Positions 39,976-52,640 of a DNA stretch of 64,000 nt are shown here, in pieces (position 1 is the stretch's first letter; every line of letters begins with the position of its first letter). Position numbers and translations under genes: made by a program. The notes beneath the pieces were generated by a model, which saw nothing but the letters and a program-made list of their open reading frames with translations, searched no databases and was not told where the DNA came from. Origin of the DNA: Capitulum mitella (Eukaryota; Arthropoda; Thecostraca; Pollicipedomorpha; Pollicipedidae); the NCBI GenBank assembly GCA_030062745.1, contig CP099845.1, positions 19,384,903-19,448,902 on the forward strand, read 5' to 3'.

Positions 39976-42900
39976 TGACTATTGGCGACCCCGTCTGTGC
40001 CAAATCTCTCTCCTCTTCAGTACGTCTCTTTTCACAAGTTCTTCTTGTCAATTCTTCGTTTATTCGTCACACACAAAGAGCTGCCATTTTCATTTCCTAT
40101 ATTCTTGACGTCAAACACTGACCACTCACAGCACTAACACTTCACTATGTCACGAACGTCACGTAGTCCACCACATGTTAAGTCGGTAGATACACCGAGA
40201 GCCACTGAGCGAAGACCGGCCCTCCTTATATACTACCCACGAACGGAAATGATGAAAGGGGATTGTGCAGTTATGACATCATATACAACCAATCAGGAGG
40301 CGTTTTGCAATCCGAATATCCTGGAAAGACTAGGCTTTGGCCAATGAACGAGCGTGAGAACGCACGGATTTCAAAGAACTGGCTGAACTGGCAAGAGCTC
40401 AGAAGTTTCGGCGCGTGTAAGCTATTTTGAGATTAGAAAAAGGAAGTATCGTTTAACATTACGGATATGATTCACCTAGCGGCACTGCGGCACGATTGAT
40501 GTACTTGAGTCGTTAATGCGTTCTAAGACGTCTTTGTCTGATTCTCTTCGGTGCCGACTGTGGGAACTCGAGTTGAAGGCATCTGGTAGCCTTAGACAGG
40601 CTTCCAAATCAAAGCCTTTTGAAGGGAAACCCCTACGATTTAGAAAAATTTAGCAAACATTGAAATTCGAAGGTTTTCTGATACTGGAACTTTAAAGCCA
40701 TGATGTGAACTTTGTTACACTTCCGCCCAAACTCACGGGACTGAGACCGCGGGCATTCGCACGCGCCACAAGGCAGCATTTGTTAGATCAGCCGCCGGAA
40801 TAGGTCGTCGGAAGCGCGCGCGTGTAGACTCTCGTCTGTATACTCATGAGTGCTATGCGTATGTGTGGATGGCTGCATGTTTTATCGCTTTATCAGTGAC
40901 TCGGGGTTTAATAGCCACTGAAACAATAGATAACCCTACGACGTCAAGACATACATACATACATAGAACGATGGAATATACTGACAGCCTCATCAATCAT
41001 GACGCATTTTTTGCATCGCGAAACGTGCTTTTATTATCGGCACATAATATCATATGTCATGTTAACCCCCCCTCCGAGGTTTTTGTAGGATTGCGAGAGA
41101 ACAAAGAGAACAAACACAGTGCCACGAAGCTTCAAATACCTTTCGCTTGATCATTTTTACATCTTTATGTCAAAGTTCTCATCCCAGGTCAAGTCAGGTG
41201 TCTGACCTGGGCCAGGTCAAACAGACCTATGTCCAAAAACGTTTAGCGCCCTGTAACTTTTTTGGAAAACAAAATATCACAATAATACTTTCTGGGATTA
41301 GTGATCTCGATACATGCAACAAATCTGCCATCTCAAATTTTTCGGAATTTTCCGGGTCATTGACCTAAGGTCATACCCATTTTTAATACATGTCGCCATT
41401 TTTCGGAAAATGCAGGAAATTTTCATAACATTTTTAGTGTGAAGTGAAGCAGACATCTAGTTACCGTCAATGGGCAAAGTATCAAAGACTTCCAGCCATT
41501 GGCCTGAGGTCAGTTCACGAATTACTGTTGTGAACCAAAATGTATCACAGTCTAAATCAGCGATGAATTACTCAGAATGGGTAGAAAATGACAGAACTGG
41601 CTTGCACAGACGTAAGTAATACCAATAACCTCAAAAAGTTTAAAAATTGCATATTTTGAAAATAAACAGGCTATCGCGAATAAAGCTCCGTCAACTGTAT
41701 AGACTGGTATCTGATGAATTTTTTCCAAAATTTAAGCATGAAAAACGATCACAAAAACCACTAAGATCAATAAAATGTACATAGATAGGTTCGAAAATAA
41801 AGGAACGCAAAAATTAGTTCCCGTTAATTTCTTACTGCGCACGGCTGCGGTGCCCGTCGACAACCGGCGTGAAAATTGCCGTGTCTGTAACTTAACGTTT
41901 CGGCGTATATATTGGACAAATCTGAGAAATTAGACGTGTATCGATATCCGCGGACCTTTACTTGTGCGTTGGTGCCCCTACCTATTCGTTATTAGTCACA
42001 GCCCTTGAGATTCAGGCCGTTTCTTGGTCTCATGCAGTTGGCTTTCAGAAAACATATATAGGACGTAGATTGTTTACATATTATCTAAAACTAAAAATGA
42101 GACTAGTTTCGAGCTCTACTCGCCAAAAGCTTTCCCACGGTGTGCTTATTTTTACCGTGCGACTACCCGTTCGAGAGTTAAAAGGGGCGGTCAACCGCCC
42201 CTCCCCCCAGTCGGGCGTGATCGTCGCCGACCCACGGTCATGCGCGGGTTAAGGCTGTTCAGTGTGCATTCCTGTGGAAAGCTCCTGAGGTTTCCATGGA
42301 CTTTAATAATCACTCCGTACCACAACAAGGAGATTTGATATCACCAATATCAGATCCAGGCACCGGAGAAGTCAGCCCAGTTACACCAGTTCGCACTGTT
42401 TATTTATTCCGCAGGACTGCAGAAGGGCTTCGGAGACTGTGCAGCTCACCAGGCACACAAATAGAGAGCGTCGGCATTACAAACACAGATCGAATTTCAT
42501 TTTCAACTGAGCCACGAAAGCGGTAGCTTGTCCACATTGTTATTTGACTAAAATTTCTTCTATGCGTATTCCTTTCCAAAAGTTCTGCAATTATACATGC
42601 TGGAGCCTCGACACAACTCTGAGACGTCATCGAGCATCGTGGACTCGGGGAATCTATCAGAACTGTATGAGATGATGTACGGAATTCTGAAGCGTTAGCA
42701 TCACGTTCATATCTATGGGTATTGCAACCAGTCAAGCAGGCAGGGTAAGGACATGCTTGCCAGTGACTCTAACAACTTCGGATAATTTTAACATGCCCGT
42801 GGGAATGTATGAGTAAAAACTGCATAACAAACATGTGTTGCCCAAACGGCTTACAAATTGCTTCCGTACTAATGTTCGTATCCTTGGTATACTTTTGATG

Positions 42901-43375
42901 AGTTGATCGCAGATTATTTGTCTTGCATGTATTATCGCGAATGGGAGATGCCTTTTCAAAAGCTTGCAGGTCATTTTTCTAAAGGACCCTGTATTGTTAT
43001 GGCCCAACCTGAACTGATGTGATCTGGCGTAGGCGGCAACTTCATGTGCCACTTATAACCAACTTCGCCTGATGTTTATGGTTAAAACGCGACTTGATTT
43101 CTGAGGAGCTGTCCAGGGGAGGCTTCAACTGCTGTTATCCCGCGCATCTGTTGTAAATGCAGTCGGGACTCGATGGGTGACAAAGACGATTCGACAACTA
43201 CCGCATTTCAGACGAGCAGTTGTCTGCATCTATTAACAGTTCTTAGTACACGTGGATCAGTGGCCGAAAGAACTGGGGAAATTAAGCAATTACGTTGCGG
43301 AGGAAAGAATAGTACACTGAAAAGACATTTGTCTGTCAAGGTCCTAGGTTTGTATTTTCAGGGCATAGGTACCGA
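39976..43375. other. Intergenic region, no gene recognised
   Basis: Mostly AT-balanced sequence. It includes a cluster of AGGTCA half-sites at 41,184-41,219, listed separately. Reading frames are short and unlike known proteins. Confidence 0.5.
41184..41219. promoter_or_regulatory. Palindromic cluster of AGGTCA-type nuclear-receptor half-sites
   Basis: CCAGGTCA occurs at 41,184 and 41,212, with TGACCTGG at 41,203. Positions 41,203-41,219 form a perfect 8+1+8 palindrome, an everted AGGTCA pair. These are canonical half-sites for nuclear receptors. Function is inferred from sequence only, and the surrounding DNA may itself be a transposon remnant. Confidence 0.4.
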
Positions 43376-43657
43376 AAGGGACGTAGCCGAAGGGGAAAGG
43401 GGGCAGTCGCCTCCCCGGTAAAATGAAGGCCCCTCCGGAACCTTGATTTTGAATTCAGGACCACTTTGGCCGCTTTGAAAATTACGGGATTCTCAAATAT
43501 GGCTCCTGAGGTCAGAGCGGGCCCACCATGCTGCTAAAGGAGGCTCATAGGAGACCCTTTGAGCCCTCTCGATGCTATCTAGGGCCCCGTTAAAGTTATA
43601 GGGGGCACCCTTTCGGAGAATCCGTCCCTTCCCGGCCGATCCCTGGCTACTTGCCAG
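43376..43657. mobile_element. Possible hAT-like MITE of a second family
   Basis: The left end AAGGGACGTAGCC and inward right end CTGGCAAGTAGCC share the GTAGCC core and the general terminal pattern of the three hAT-like copies. The interior is unrelated. The flanking octamers GGTACCGA and TGTACCTT match at only five of eight positions, so the boundaries are tentative. Confidence 0.4.
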
Positions 43658-44155
43658 TGTACCTTATGGCTTACGGGTACCAAAAAGTAAATGTGGCCAG
43701 GTCGCACCACAGTTCTGAGTTCTTAATGTGGCCATTTGGGCGTTGGCTGGAAGGAATTAGCAAACAAATTTTGGATGGCACTCATAATTTTGTAAAAACA
43801 TCTGCATGGCAAGAGATCTCCAAAATTATTTGGGTTTTGGCTAGGATTTCAGACGATTTATTTGAAGTAATTCACATGTTATTAAAATTTCAATATTATG
43901 CCCAATGTTCAAATATCTGAGAAGTGGGGCTTCTACATTATCCCTTTTTCAAAATCCTCCGCCGTGAAAACAACTATGAACTCTCTAACGAAACGCTCCT
44001 TTGCAACTTATTTTCCAACCAAGCTTCGCTAATTACAAGCGAAGCTAAAATCAATATCAAAAACACACGTGACATTTAAACTTGCTCAGATGCAAAACAC
44101 CAAAATGGATGAATGAATACGGCGCTGATAAATATTGCGAAGTGCTAATGTCTAA

Positions 44156-45355
44156 CCCTATTCCCGGAGGGCTAGACGGCATGGCCGATTCCCGGCAAGG
44201 GGGGGCGCATTTGCCCCCCCCCCCACCTGAGATCTCGAGACCTACTCATCCAATTTCCTCGCAACAAACGGCAATCGATTTGCCACCGACGTAAAATGCA
44301 TTTTTTAAAGAAATTATCAAAATTTTGAAAGGGGTGGATAAAGAGGGGCAAAAATGTCAAAATGGGATACTTTTGGACTTCTTATAACTCCGTTGTTTAT
44401 GGACCAATTTCGATGAAATTGGCATGAATCGAGAGATTATGGATGGGACTTTTACCACTGGTACACACATTTGGAATCTTGAGGAAATTCATGGGCGTTC
44501 ACAGGATTTTAAAAATAGGGGGATTATTTTTCCAAAAACTGGATGGACGAAAAGGTAAAAGCACTTTTTTGGCTTCTGCTAGTCATGCCATGCCAAACAA
44601 GTACAAATCGCATTACAATGTTTGTATAATGTTAGCATAGGCGGTGCCAGGGACATGAAAAAGAGGGGACTGTCATGGTCACATGCTCTTCAGGTCAACC
44701 TGTGACCGCTGACCTTAAATGACCTCCATTGACCTTGGAGTCACTTGGAATGATGCCGTGTGCATTTAATATTGTCTGTAAAGGTTTTCAATTATTTGAA
44801 TTCACCCTTTTTCAAAAATCCCATTTTACGGCTATTGTGATTAGAGTACACGCACTGACATTTTAGGTCACAGCTCCGTGACCCGACCTGATATCAAGCT
44901 GAAACTTGACACACAAGTAGAGGGCACCATTCTGCGTCATATATATTCCGGGATTGGCATTTGAGAAAATAGCGCCAAAATTATTGCTGTGAAATCAAAT
45001 TTTGACTTTTGACCTTGACCTGATCTTGTAAAGTGATCTCAGATGAACAAAATTATATTTACACGTTGCCCAACTATTTAGCTATACATCCATATGAGGT
45101 TTTAAGTTCCATCTTAAAAACGCTGTTTTTGGCAGTCATTTTCCTTTGAACTTAAACAGGGCCAAAAGTGGCCTGAGATGCCTCCCAAAAACGTTGCCTG
45201 GCTCTTCTCAGCAAAATAGGATTTCGAAATTCTGTCTACGTAGAAGGAACAACTAGGGAAAAGTGACCCAGTTTCGTGGAGTTGCGTCAAAAACCCTGGA
45301 ATTGGCAAGCAAAAACCCAAGGGGGGCGGATTCAGTCCCCCTGCCGGAAAAAGGG
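44156..45355. mobile_element. piggyBac-like non-autonomous element, about 1.2 kb
   Basis: The ends are imperfect inverted repeats: CCCTATTCCCGGAGGG at the left and CCCTTTTTCCGGCAGGG read inward from the right. They are flanked by CTAA on the left and TTAA on the right. CCC termini inside a TTAA target duplication are the piggyBac signature; the left copy would have decayed by one base. Poly-G/poly-C runs sit just inside both ends. The interior has no transposase-like frame but carries several TGACCT half-sites. The call depends on short termini and needs other copies to confirm it. Confidence 0.5.
44692..44735 (-). promoter_or_regulatory. Array of TGACCT half-sites with 10-bp period (DR4 geometry)
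   Basis: TGACCT occurs at 44,710, 44,720 and 44,730, exactly 10 bp apart, so each pair is a direct repeat with 4-bp spacing. An opposing AGGTCA lies at 44,692. The reverse complement at 44,730 reads CCAAGGTCA, an extended half-site of the FTZ-F1/ERR type. A second pair, TGACCTTGACCT, is at 45,010-45,021. All lie inside the piggyBac-like element. Confidence 0.45.
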
Positions 45356-46158
45356 TTAAAGGGGAAATAATGATGGAAGCAGCCAAAGTAGGTTTTGCCT
45401 GTCATGTTTTCCACAGGACGTTTTACTGGTGTAAAAGCGTAAAACCACTATCCACCACGAAATTAGGACAGTGAAATATCGAGGCACATGATGAATCCAT
45501 GTTTACTGCTGTGAACCTTCTACATTTATAAACGACTGGGCTATTGTGCCAAGTAGGCACGTCCACATACGCTGCGTTTTAGTGTGGACACCTGGAAACT
45601 ACAACTCACATCGTAAGTGCCAATTCCTCCCGGTAGATGTCGCGGCTCTTAGATCGGTGCTCCATTTATTCGATCGATGGTAAACTTGCACGGACTGAAG
45701 CAGCAGGTTGCCATCCGACCAGGCAGACAGAGGGGTACCGGTGAGTAAACAACTAGAATCGCGATATGGAATGGCGACTGACTTTGTCCCTCCGCCTGAA
45801 CTTTCAATATTTGGTCAACAGTAAGATTTTGACCGAGCGCTTACTTCGAGGGAAAATAATTGTAGTAGTGGTTGCATGGCGCTCCAAATGCAATACTGAT
45901 AAGTACTACTTACGATTTCAGCCGGAAAAACCTGCAGCACACATTATTTCCCCCGAAACAGATTGCGTTCTCACTGGTATGCTAACCGCCAGACGCTCGC
46001 GGAAGGATTTTTGACGTTTCTGCGTTAAAGTTTGTTTACGTGAGATCTCGACGCTGATTGGTCGTCGGTCGGACTCAAGGTCCAATCAAGAGTAACAAAA
46101 AAGGTTGGGGAAATAACTAATGCGATATAAGTTATCTTGAAAATAAAAAAGTCGTTGT

Positions 46159-46159
<1 letters not shown>

Positions 46160-46189
<30 letters not shown>

Positions 46190-46225
46190 GTAATAATAAT
46201 AATAACAAACAACAATAATAATAAA
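46160..46225. repeat. (AAT)n microsatellite
   Basis: A run of ATA/AAT triplets interrupted near the middle by AGT and AACAA variants. Confidence 0.95.
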
Positions 46226-46376
46226 AATTAAAAAATTACAAAGATGGAAAAGTAAAGTTGCAATTTGAAAAATACAACATAAAAATAAAAAGCAGTGAAA
46301 TAAAATATCTGAAAAGAAATGACGGAACAAAACTGGAAGATATTAGGAAGCGAAATAAAACAGTAAATAAAAATTT

Positions 46377-46511
46377 GCCCTAACCTAACATAGTAACCTA
46401 ACCCAACCTAACCAAACCTAACCTAGCCTAACCTTACCTAACCTTACCTAACCTGACCTTATCTAACCTAGCCCAGCACGACCCAACCTAGCAACCTAAT
46501 GTAATCTAACG
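46377..46511. repeat. Degenerate CCTAA (TTAGG-like) tract
   Basis: About 135 bp consists of imperfect repeats of CCTAA/CCTAAC, with variants such as CCTTA and CCCAA. TTAGG is the ancestral arthropod telomere repeat, so this may be a degenerate interstitial telomere-like tract. It ends about 0.5 kb before the full-length LINE. Confidence 0.75.
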
Positions 46512-47228
46512 AGTATTTAACGTCATAATGTAATATTACTGATATCAAATATCCCAACAGTTATCTAATACAATAATATAACGGCGTGATAATTCAGCAG
46601 TTCCTCCAAGTTCAGTTCCTGGCAACAGATTACACTTTTCATGTATTTGACGTCATTAATCGCTTGAAGATGCATGCAAGGTCTACACATCCTTGATGTC
46701 AATAACCTTAACCTTGGCGGCACTACATTTTCCGCCGCGGAATAATGTTGTTCTCCGCCAGTCGACTGCAGCACGGTATTACTGAGTGGTACGTTATCGT
46801 TACGATTTTGTTGTTGTTTTTTTTCGAAAATCAAGTAGTGGAAAGTATGGTTAGAAGCAGGATGATACATTCTTTACATTGGTGGGAATTATACAAAGGA
46901 TTGTTTGCGATTTCGTCGGGCAGAAACTTACCGTAAGCCCACTGTTTTGTATGTACTTTTTTGGCATTCTTGCGATTAATACATCCGATTGAAACACGAG
47001 ACCGCTGCAGTCGTGCGGCAGTGCTCGTAGGGGTCGGGCGCAGTTCCTTCCGCTCTTAGGTCGATAGGGTCGACACAAACACTTAGTCTTTTGTCCACAC
47101 TTCGACTTTGCGCTTCTTGATAGTTTTTTTCTACACTTCCACGTCTATTTCTGCGATCCACACACTTCTAAGGTAGGCCTACTCTCCACTTCCAGTTTTC
47201 TTTTCCGAGCTGTTCCCTGACTCCTGTC

Positions 47229-48907
47229 ATGGGCAAGCGAGGTAAACGAAAGAAAAATGACACTGACTCTATAGGCTCGAACTCGGACTCTGATGCCAGC
47301 CCCTCTGCAGACATCGACATTGGTGTTTGCAGAGGTGTAACGGACAGGACGATTCACAAACAGAAAGATGACCATGGCTTGAACCCGGAACAGATCTCGA
47401 CACACGAACACAGTTCGTCTGACACGATATCGGATACTGACCTTCGCACGAACTCTGACACTGCTCAGGACCGCACCATTTTCAACCACGCTGACTCTTC
47501 ACGTTCTCGTGACCTTGAGCTGCCCCTGACTGCGCCCAGGCCCCACGGCACTGGCAGCGTGCCAGGACCGGCCCGGCCGGAAGGGTCGAAGGGCTTATCC
47601 GGACTCGCACAAGCAACCAGGGCAAACGACGGATGCGCTGTGGCAGAGGATACCGTCGGGGCAACACGCGGTCAGATGCACGGGACGCCATGCCCGGTTC
47701 GAGAGCCCTACCTGGACCCACTTGGGTCATACGTAGTAGTGAAACCTACCGACTCGAATACAAACTTTCAGAAAATCAACGTCTGGGCACCTCCAAAACA
47801 GATAGAAGCAATCTGCGGTCCAAACATTCGGCTCCACATTCAAGCACCTCGCGATGGCTCTCTCATCATCAAAATAAACAACCGCCATCAAACCAAAATG
47901 CTTCTCAAACAGACAACTTTCTGTACTAAGGCAGTGACGGTCACCCTTCACCCGACTCGAAACTCGTGCAAGGGAACTGTGTTCGCACCTGAACTCCTCT
48001 TCATGTCTGAAGCGGAGATTCAACACGAACTGAGGGACGAGCTGGTCAGCCACGTCCGTCGACTAACCACCTTCAGGGACGGGCCAGCGTCAGGACACCA
48101 GTCTTCTTGTCCTCACGTTCGAAACTCCCAGTCTCCCTCCCAAGCTCCACGCCGGCTACCTCTGCTTCGAAGTGCGCCCAGTTATCCCCAACCCTCTGCG
48201 CTGTTTCAACTGCCAGAGATTTGGTCATGGCTTCCGGAACTGCAGACAAGCTGCTCGTTGCACTCGCTGCGGTGATGCTGCGCATGAGGGCTCCCTGTGC
48301 TCCAAACCTCCTAGATGCGTCTCTTGCGAGTCTTCCGATCACACCACAAATTCGAAGAACTGTCCCGTCTGGCTGACAGAAAAGCGCATTTGTGAGCTTA
48401 AGGCAAAAATGAACATTTCATATCCCGAAGCACGACGTCAGTTACAATCACAGAAAAACCAACCTCAAAAGACCTATGCTCAAATCACATCAAAAAGCAC
48501 CACCTCTTCGTCTTTCTCAGACTGATGACATCCCACAGCTTCCTCCACTTCAGCTCTTAAAGCCTCTTTGTCACGAACCTAGTTCTGTCCGTTCTCAGTC
48601 CAGTGAGAAGCACACAGTGACTGAACCACAAACGGCAGGTGCAAAACAACCTGTGAGCGGGGCATCGGCAACTGCCCCCGCAACTCCTGGGCAGTCTGTC
48701 CCCAGGAGAGCACCGCAGCCTACACTCCGGTCACATTCACCCGCACACCACCCTGGTGCTAAGGCTCCACCGTGTATTCCGCATAAGGACAACCAACCTC
48801 CATCGCCCAGACCCGGTCCCAGTCGACCCCGGGGCCGCTCATCCAGCCATGGTAGGACTCAACAGGGATCACAGGCCCTTTCAGGGATTCAAAGCATCTT
48901 TAGCTAA
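47229..48907 (+). pseudogene. LINE ORF1, gag-like zinc-knuckle protein (frameshifted)
   Basis: ORF1 proteins of this kind bind element RNA and form particles with it. The frame opens at 47,229 with a Lys/Arg-rich start and Ser/Asp-rich residues. A gag-like fold follows (about 47,720-48,070). A frameshift at about 48,085 moves to the frame that carries LLVLTF and GYLCFEVRP. Zinc-knuckle blocks follow (48,200-48,360) with CFNCQRFGHGFRNC, CTRCG and CVSCESSDH. A second shift near 48,520 leads into a Pro/Ser-rich tail ending at 48,907. The product cannot be made intact. Confidence 0.85.
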
Positions 48908-48984
48908 ATCACACTCAATGCCACTACTTTCCCAGAGCCAAGGTTTCTGCCTTAGGCTCTGCACAACATTATTAATGACTTCTT

Positions 48985-51900
48985 CAGTGGAACTGACGAG
49001 GTTTAATTAGCAAATGGGCCGAAATCAAACCTTTTTTGATGTTTTGTTCCTCTAATATTATATGTTTACAGGAGACACATTTCCTAACAGACGACCCGTA
49101 CGACTTCAGTCTACCCGGATACTCTATGTTCATAAAATGTGACGACGTTCACAGACGCCATGGCGGAGTTGCCATATACTTTTCTAACAAAATTCCTCAT
49201 CGACAGCTCTTGGTTCAAACAGACCTACAAGCGGTCGCCTGCACAGCTCTCATTTCAAACCGCCGTATCAGTGTATGTTCACTATATCTCCCTCCAGGCG
49301 TGCCCATTTCTGTTCAAGATCTACAAAACCTCACTGATCAGCTCCCACCGCCATTCATACTATGTTCGGATGCCAACAGCAAACATTTTTTATGGGGTTC
49401 TGACCGATGCGACAGAGGAGGACTAGTCTTTGAACAACTCATTAGAATCAACGCTTTACATGTCTTGAACAACGGCTCCCCGACAAGGCTGGATGAATTC
49501 TCTGGACTCGTATCACACATTAATATTTCACTATGTTCTAGCGGATTAGCTCCTTTCCTTTCATGGGAAACTGACAACGACCCTCTTGCTAGTGACCACT
49601 TTCCGATAATAATTCAATACGTAGACGGTTCAACTCCAGCAACACATTCCCAATACGATGCTCCAGCAGGGTGAAGCATTAAAAAAGCTGACTGGGACTC
49701 CTTCCGAGCCCAGTGTCACATCGTCACCGAATTCTCAGACGTTGAGTCTGCCTGCATAAAAGTCACGCAATTGATTATTTCCGCTGCGCGAGCCCACATC
49801 CCGACGACCAAGCCACAAGGGAAATACAAATGTCCTTGATGGACTGACGCCTGTAAACAGGCAATAGCAGCGCGCAAAAGCGCATTAAATCGTTTCCGTC
49901 GAAACAGAGAAAACCCAGACCTTCTCTTTGACTACAAAAAGGAAAAAGCCAAAGCTAGACGAACTCTTCGAGCAGCAAAGCGATCCAGTTGGCTACAGCT
50001 CCTGAATGAAGTCTCCACCTCCACACCCGTGCACACATTATGGGATACTGTTCGCAGTTTCATACACAAAAAAAGCTTCCAGCGTCCTCTTCCGGTTCTC
50101 AAAATCCAAGGAATCCAGGTAGATAACCCAAAAGACGTGGCCAATCACCTCGGTCAATTTTACTCCCAACTGTCGTCCTCCACAAACTTTGACCCAGGCT
50201 TTCGTATCCAAGACAGCCTTATGACACACAACATACCGGACTTCGATCTCGATTCAAAGAACTCAGAGCCACACAACAATCCTTTCCCTTTGCACGAACT
50301 GAACTCATCCATAAATTCATCCGGTTCAACATCGGTTGGTCCGGATCTCATTCACTATAAATTTCTCAAACAGCTCGACGACACCCAAAGAAGCAGTCTC
50401 CTTGCTTTCTTCAATCCCCACGACTTGGAAGCACGCTTTTGTGGTTCCTCTTTTGAAACCTGGAAAGCCTACAGATGCACCTGAATCCTACCAACCAATT
50501 TAACTTACTTCTTGTTTATGCAAAATCATGGAAAGAATGGTGAACTCCAGGATGTTGTGGCACGCCGAAAAATTCCAAATTCTGTCGAAATACCAATGTG
50601 CTTTTCACCCTGGGCGAGCCACAGTTGACCATGTACTTCGCCTCGAATCTGACATACGCGGCGGCTTTTTTCGCAAGAAAGTTTACCGTGGCAATTTTTC
50701 TCGACGTTAAGTACGCCTATAATATGGTGTCCCGAGCAGGTCTTCTTACAAAACTTCATCATCACGTAGGTTTCCGTGGACACTTCATGCATTTTATAAA
50801 TTCTTGTCTCAGCGGCCGGACACTACAAGTTAAAAGCGGAACCCTTTCGGACTCCTTCCCCCTGGACAATGGAGTGGTCCAGGGAGGGGTCATTTCTCCT
50901 CTGCTTTTTCTTTTCATGATTAATGATCTCTTCGACGATTGTCCGGCTGGTGTGTCTCACGCACTGTACGCAGATGACTGTGTTCTGTGGGCCACTGGAA
51001 AAAACCTGCGGTTGATTTTTCAGACTCTCCAACTTGCTCTTTCCCGAATTGAAGACTGGGCCAACAAATGGGGTTTCTCATTCTCCGCACCAAAATCGAA
51101 AGCAATCATTTTAAAATAATACATGAGACATGAGCAGTGCAGACCCCGATAGATCTCCTTCTCAATGGGCAGCCCATCGAATTCGTGAAAAACGTCAAAT
51201 TTCTAGGAGTACACCTGGACACCAAGTTAAATTTCACCACTCATTTATAATATCTTAAGGCAAGAGCGATGAAAAGAATTCCCTTCCTTAAATGCATAGC
51301 TGGTTCGGGCCTCGGGGCGGATAGAAAAACTATTTTTCGTATGTACTTCGTACTGGTCAGACCAATTCTGGAATATGGCGCACAAGTCTTCGACCATCGT
51401 CAAGGGCCCTTCAGTCTTTAGAGACGATACAAAACGTTTGTCTCAGAATCGCACTGGGCGCTCTGCGAACCTCACCGGTTGAGAGTCTCAGAGTTGAGGC
51501 TAACGTGCCACCACTGTTGCTGAGGAGGTGGGAAATGACCACACGGTATTTCCTACGGATTGGTTGGTTGGTTGGTTATTGGGGCTTAGGGGCGCACCGA
51601 CTGCAGGGTCATTCGGCGCCCATTCCTACGGATTCTAAGCGACCGGGAACATCCTTGCTACCATCTGAAACACTTTATGGAATACCTCCGACACATGAAC
51701 GAACAAAGAATTTATCGACTCTGTGGTTTTCCTCTGCCACTACGTTTTCACAAAGTCTGCAGAGATATAGGCTTCTTGGTGCCGACCAACGTGAGTAAAA
51801 TTCACAGTAGCCACCCGCCTTGGACTACCTCGCAGATCAGTTTCCAAGCGCTCACCTCACAAAACAAGAACACCCTAGACCATGATAAGGTCCAGGAGAT

Positions 51901-52640
51901 GTTCTTGCAGTTTGTTGAAAATCATTCGGACTACCACCTCTTTTTTGCCGATGGCTCCTAAAGAACACGACACAGTAGGGTGCGCTTTTGTATACAGACA
52001 AATCACCGGGCGACACAGATTACCAGACAAAATTTCCGTTTTCACCGCGGAACTTAGCGCAATTCATCAAAGCCTGAAATTTATTCAGGCTCAAGGCATC
52101 CGGAAATCGGTTATCTGCTCTGACTCACTCTCTGCTCTCCAGGCCCTACAGCCATTGCGCAAACCTGCCCCCCTCGCTGTCCTTATATTCGACTTGTATT
52201 GCGACATCACAGAAATGGGCATGACCGTTAAATTTTTATGGGTTCCCAGTCACCAAGGCATACACGGTAACGAAAGAGCCGATATGTGAGCAAAAGAAGC
52301 CCTACGAATAACCACAGTCACCCCGGTCCCAGTTGGTCACAGAGAATTTTTTCCGGAAATAAGGAAACTGATATATCAGTACTTTGATGGATATTGGCGC
52401 AGCCACCCTCGTCCAACACTTTTAAAACACATAAAAAATTCGGTTGCTGATTGGGATACCAGCTACCGCCAAAACCGCCGGGAAGAAACTGTTTTGGCAC
52501 GCTTACGATTGGGACACACAAGACTGACTCATTCACACATAATAAATCACTCAGACAGACCTCTATGTGTCCCATGTCACTCATACCTTTCCGTATGGCA
52601 CATACTCTTGACTGCCAGATGTACCAGAGGGAAAGAGAAA
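48985..52640 (+). pseudogene. LINE ORF2: endonuclease, reverse transcriptase, RNase H (multiple stops)
   Basis: ORF2 encodes the nicking and copying enzyme. The endonuclease retains LQETHF (about 49,066) and SDHFPI (about 49,600). The reverse transcriptase retains QGGVISPLLF and the catalytic YADD at 50,967-50,978. RNase H retains FADGS (about 51,940), SDSLSAL and the WVPSHQGIHGNERAD block (to 52,283). Three in-frame TGA stops interrupt the first 1.5 kb (48,994, 49,672, 49,837) with no frameshift between them. Frameshifts follow at about 50,432 and 50,655, with a TAA at 50,501 and a TGA in RNase H at 52,287. The region 51,120-51,500 is heavily decayed. A SINE fragment interrupts the connection region. 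The domains are certain; function is lost. Confidence 0.9.
51562..51622 (-). mobile_element. 5'-truncated SINE tail inserted in the LINE
   Basis: A 61-bp insert is flanked by the perfect 12-bp duplication TTCCTACGGATT (51,550-51,561 and 51,623-51,634). Read on the minus strand it ends GAATGACCCTGCAGTCGG, then CCCCAATAACCAACC repeats. This matches the 3' part of the SINE at 30,967-31,150 (GAAATGACCCTGGCAATCG, CCCAATAATCAACC). It interrupts ORF2 of the decayed LINE, so it arrived later than the LINE. Confidence 0.88.

Noticed and set aside
48994-49839. Alternative genetic code (TGA read as Trp)
   Set aside because: HAAO, PTS and EAPP use TGA or TAG as true stops at conserved C-termini, and the LINE also has TAA stops and frameshifts. 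Decay is the simpler explanation.
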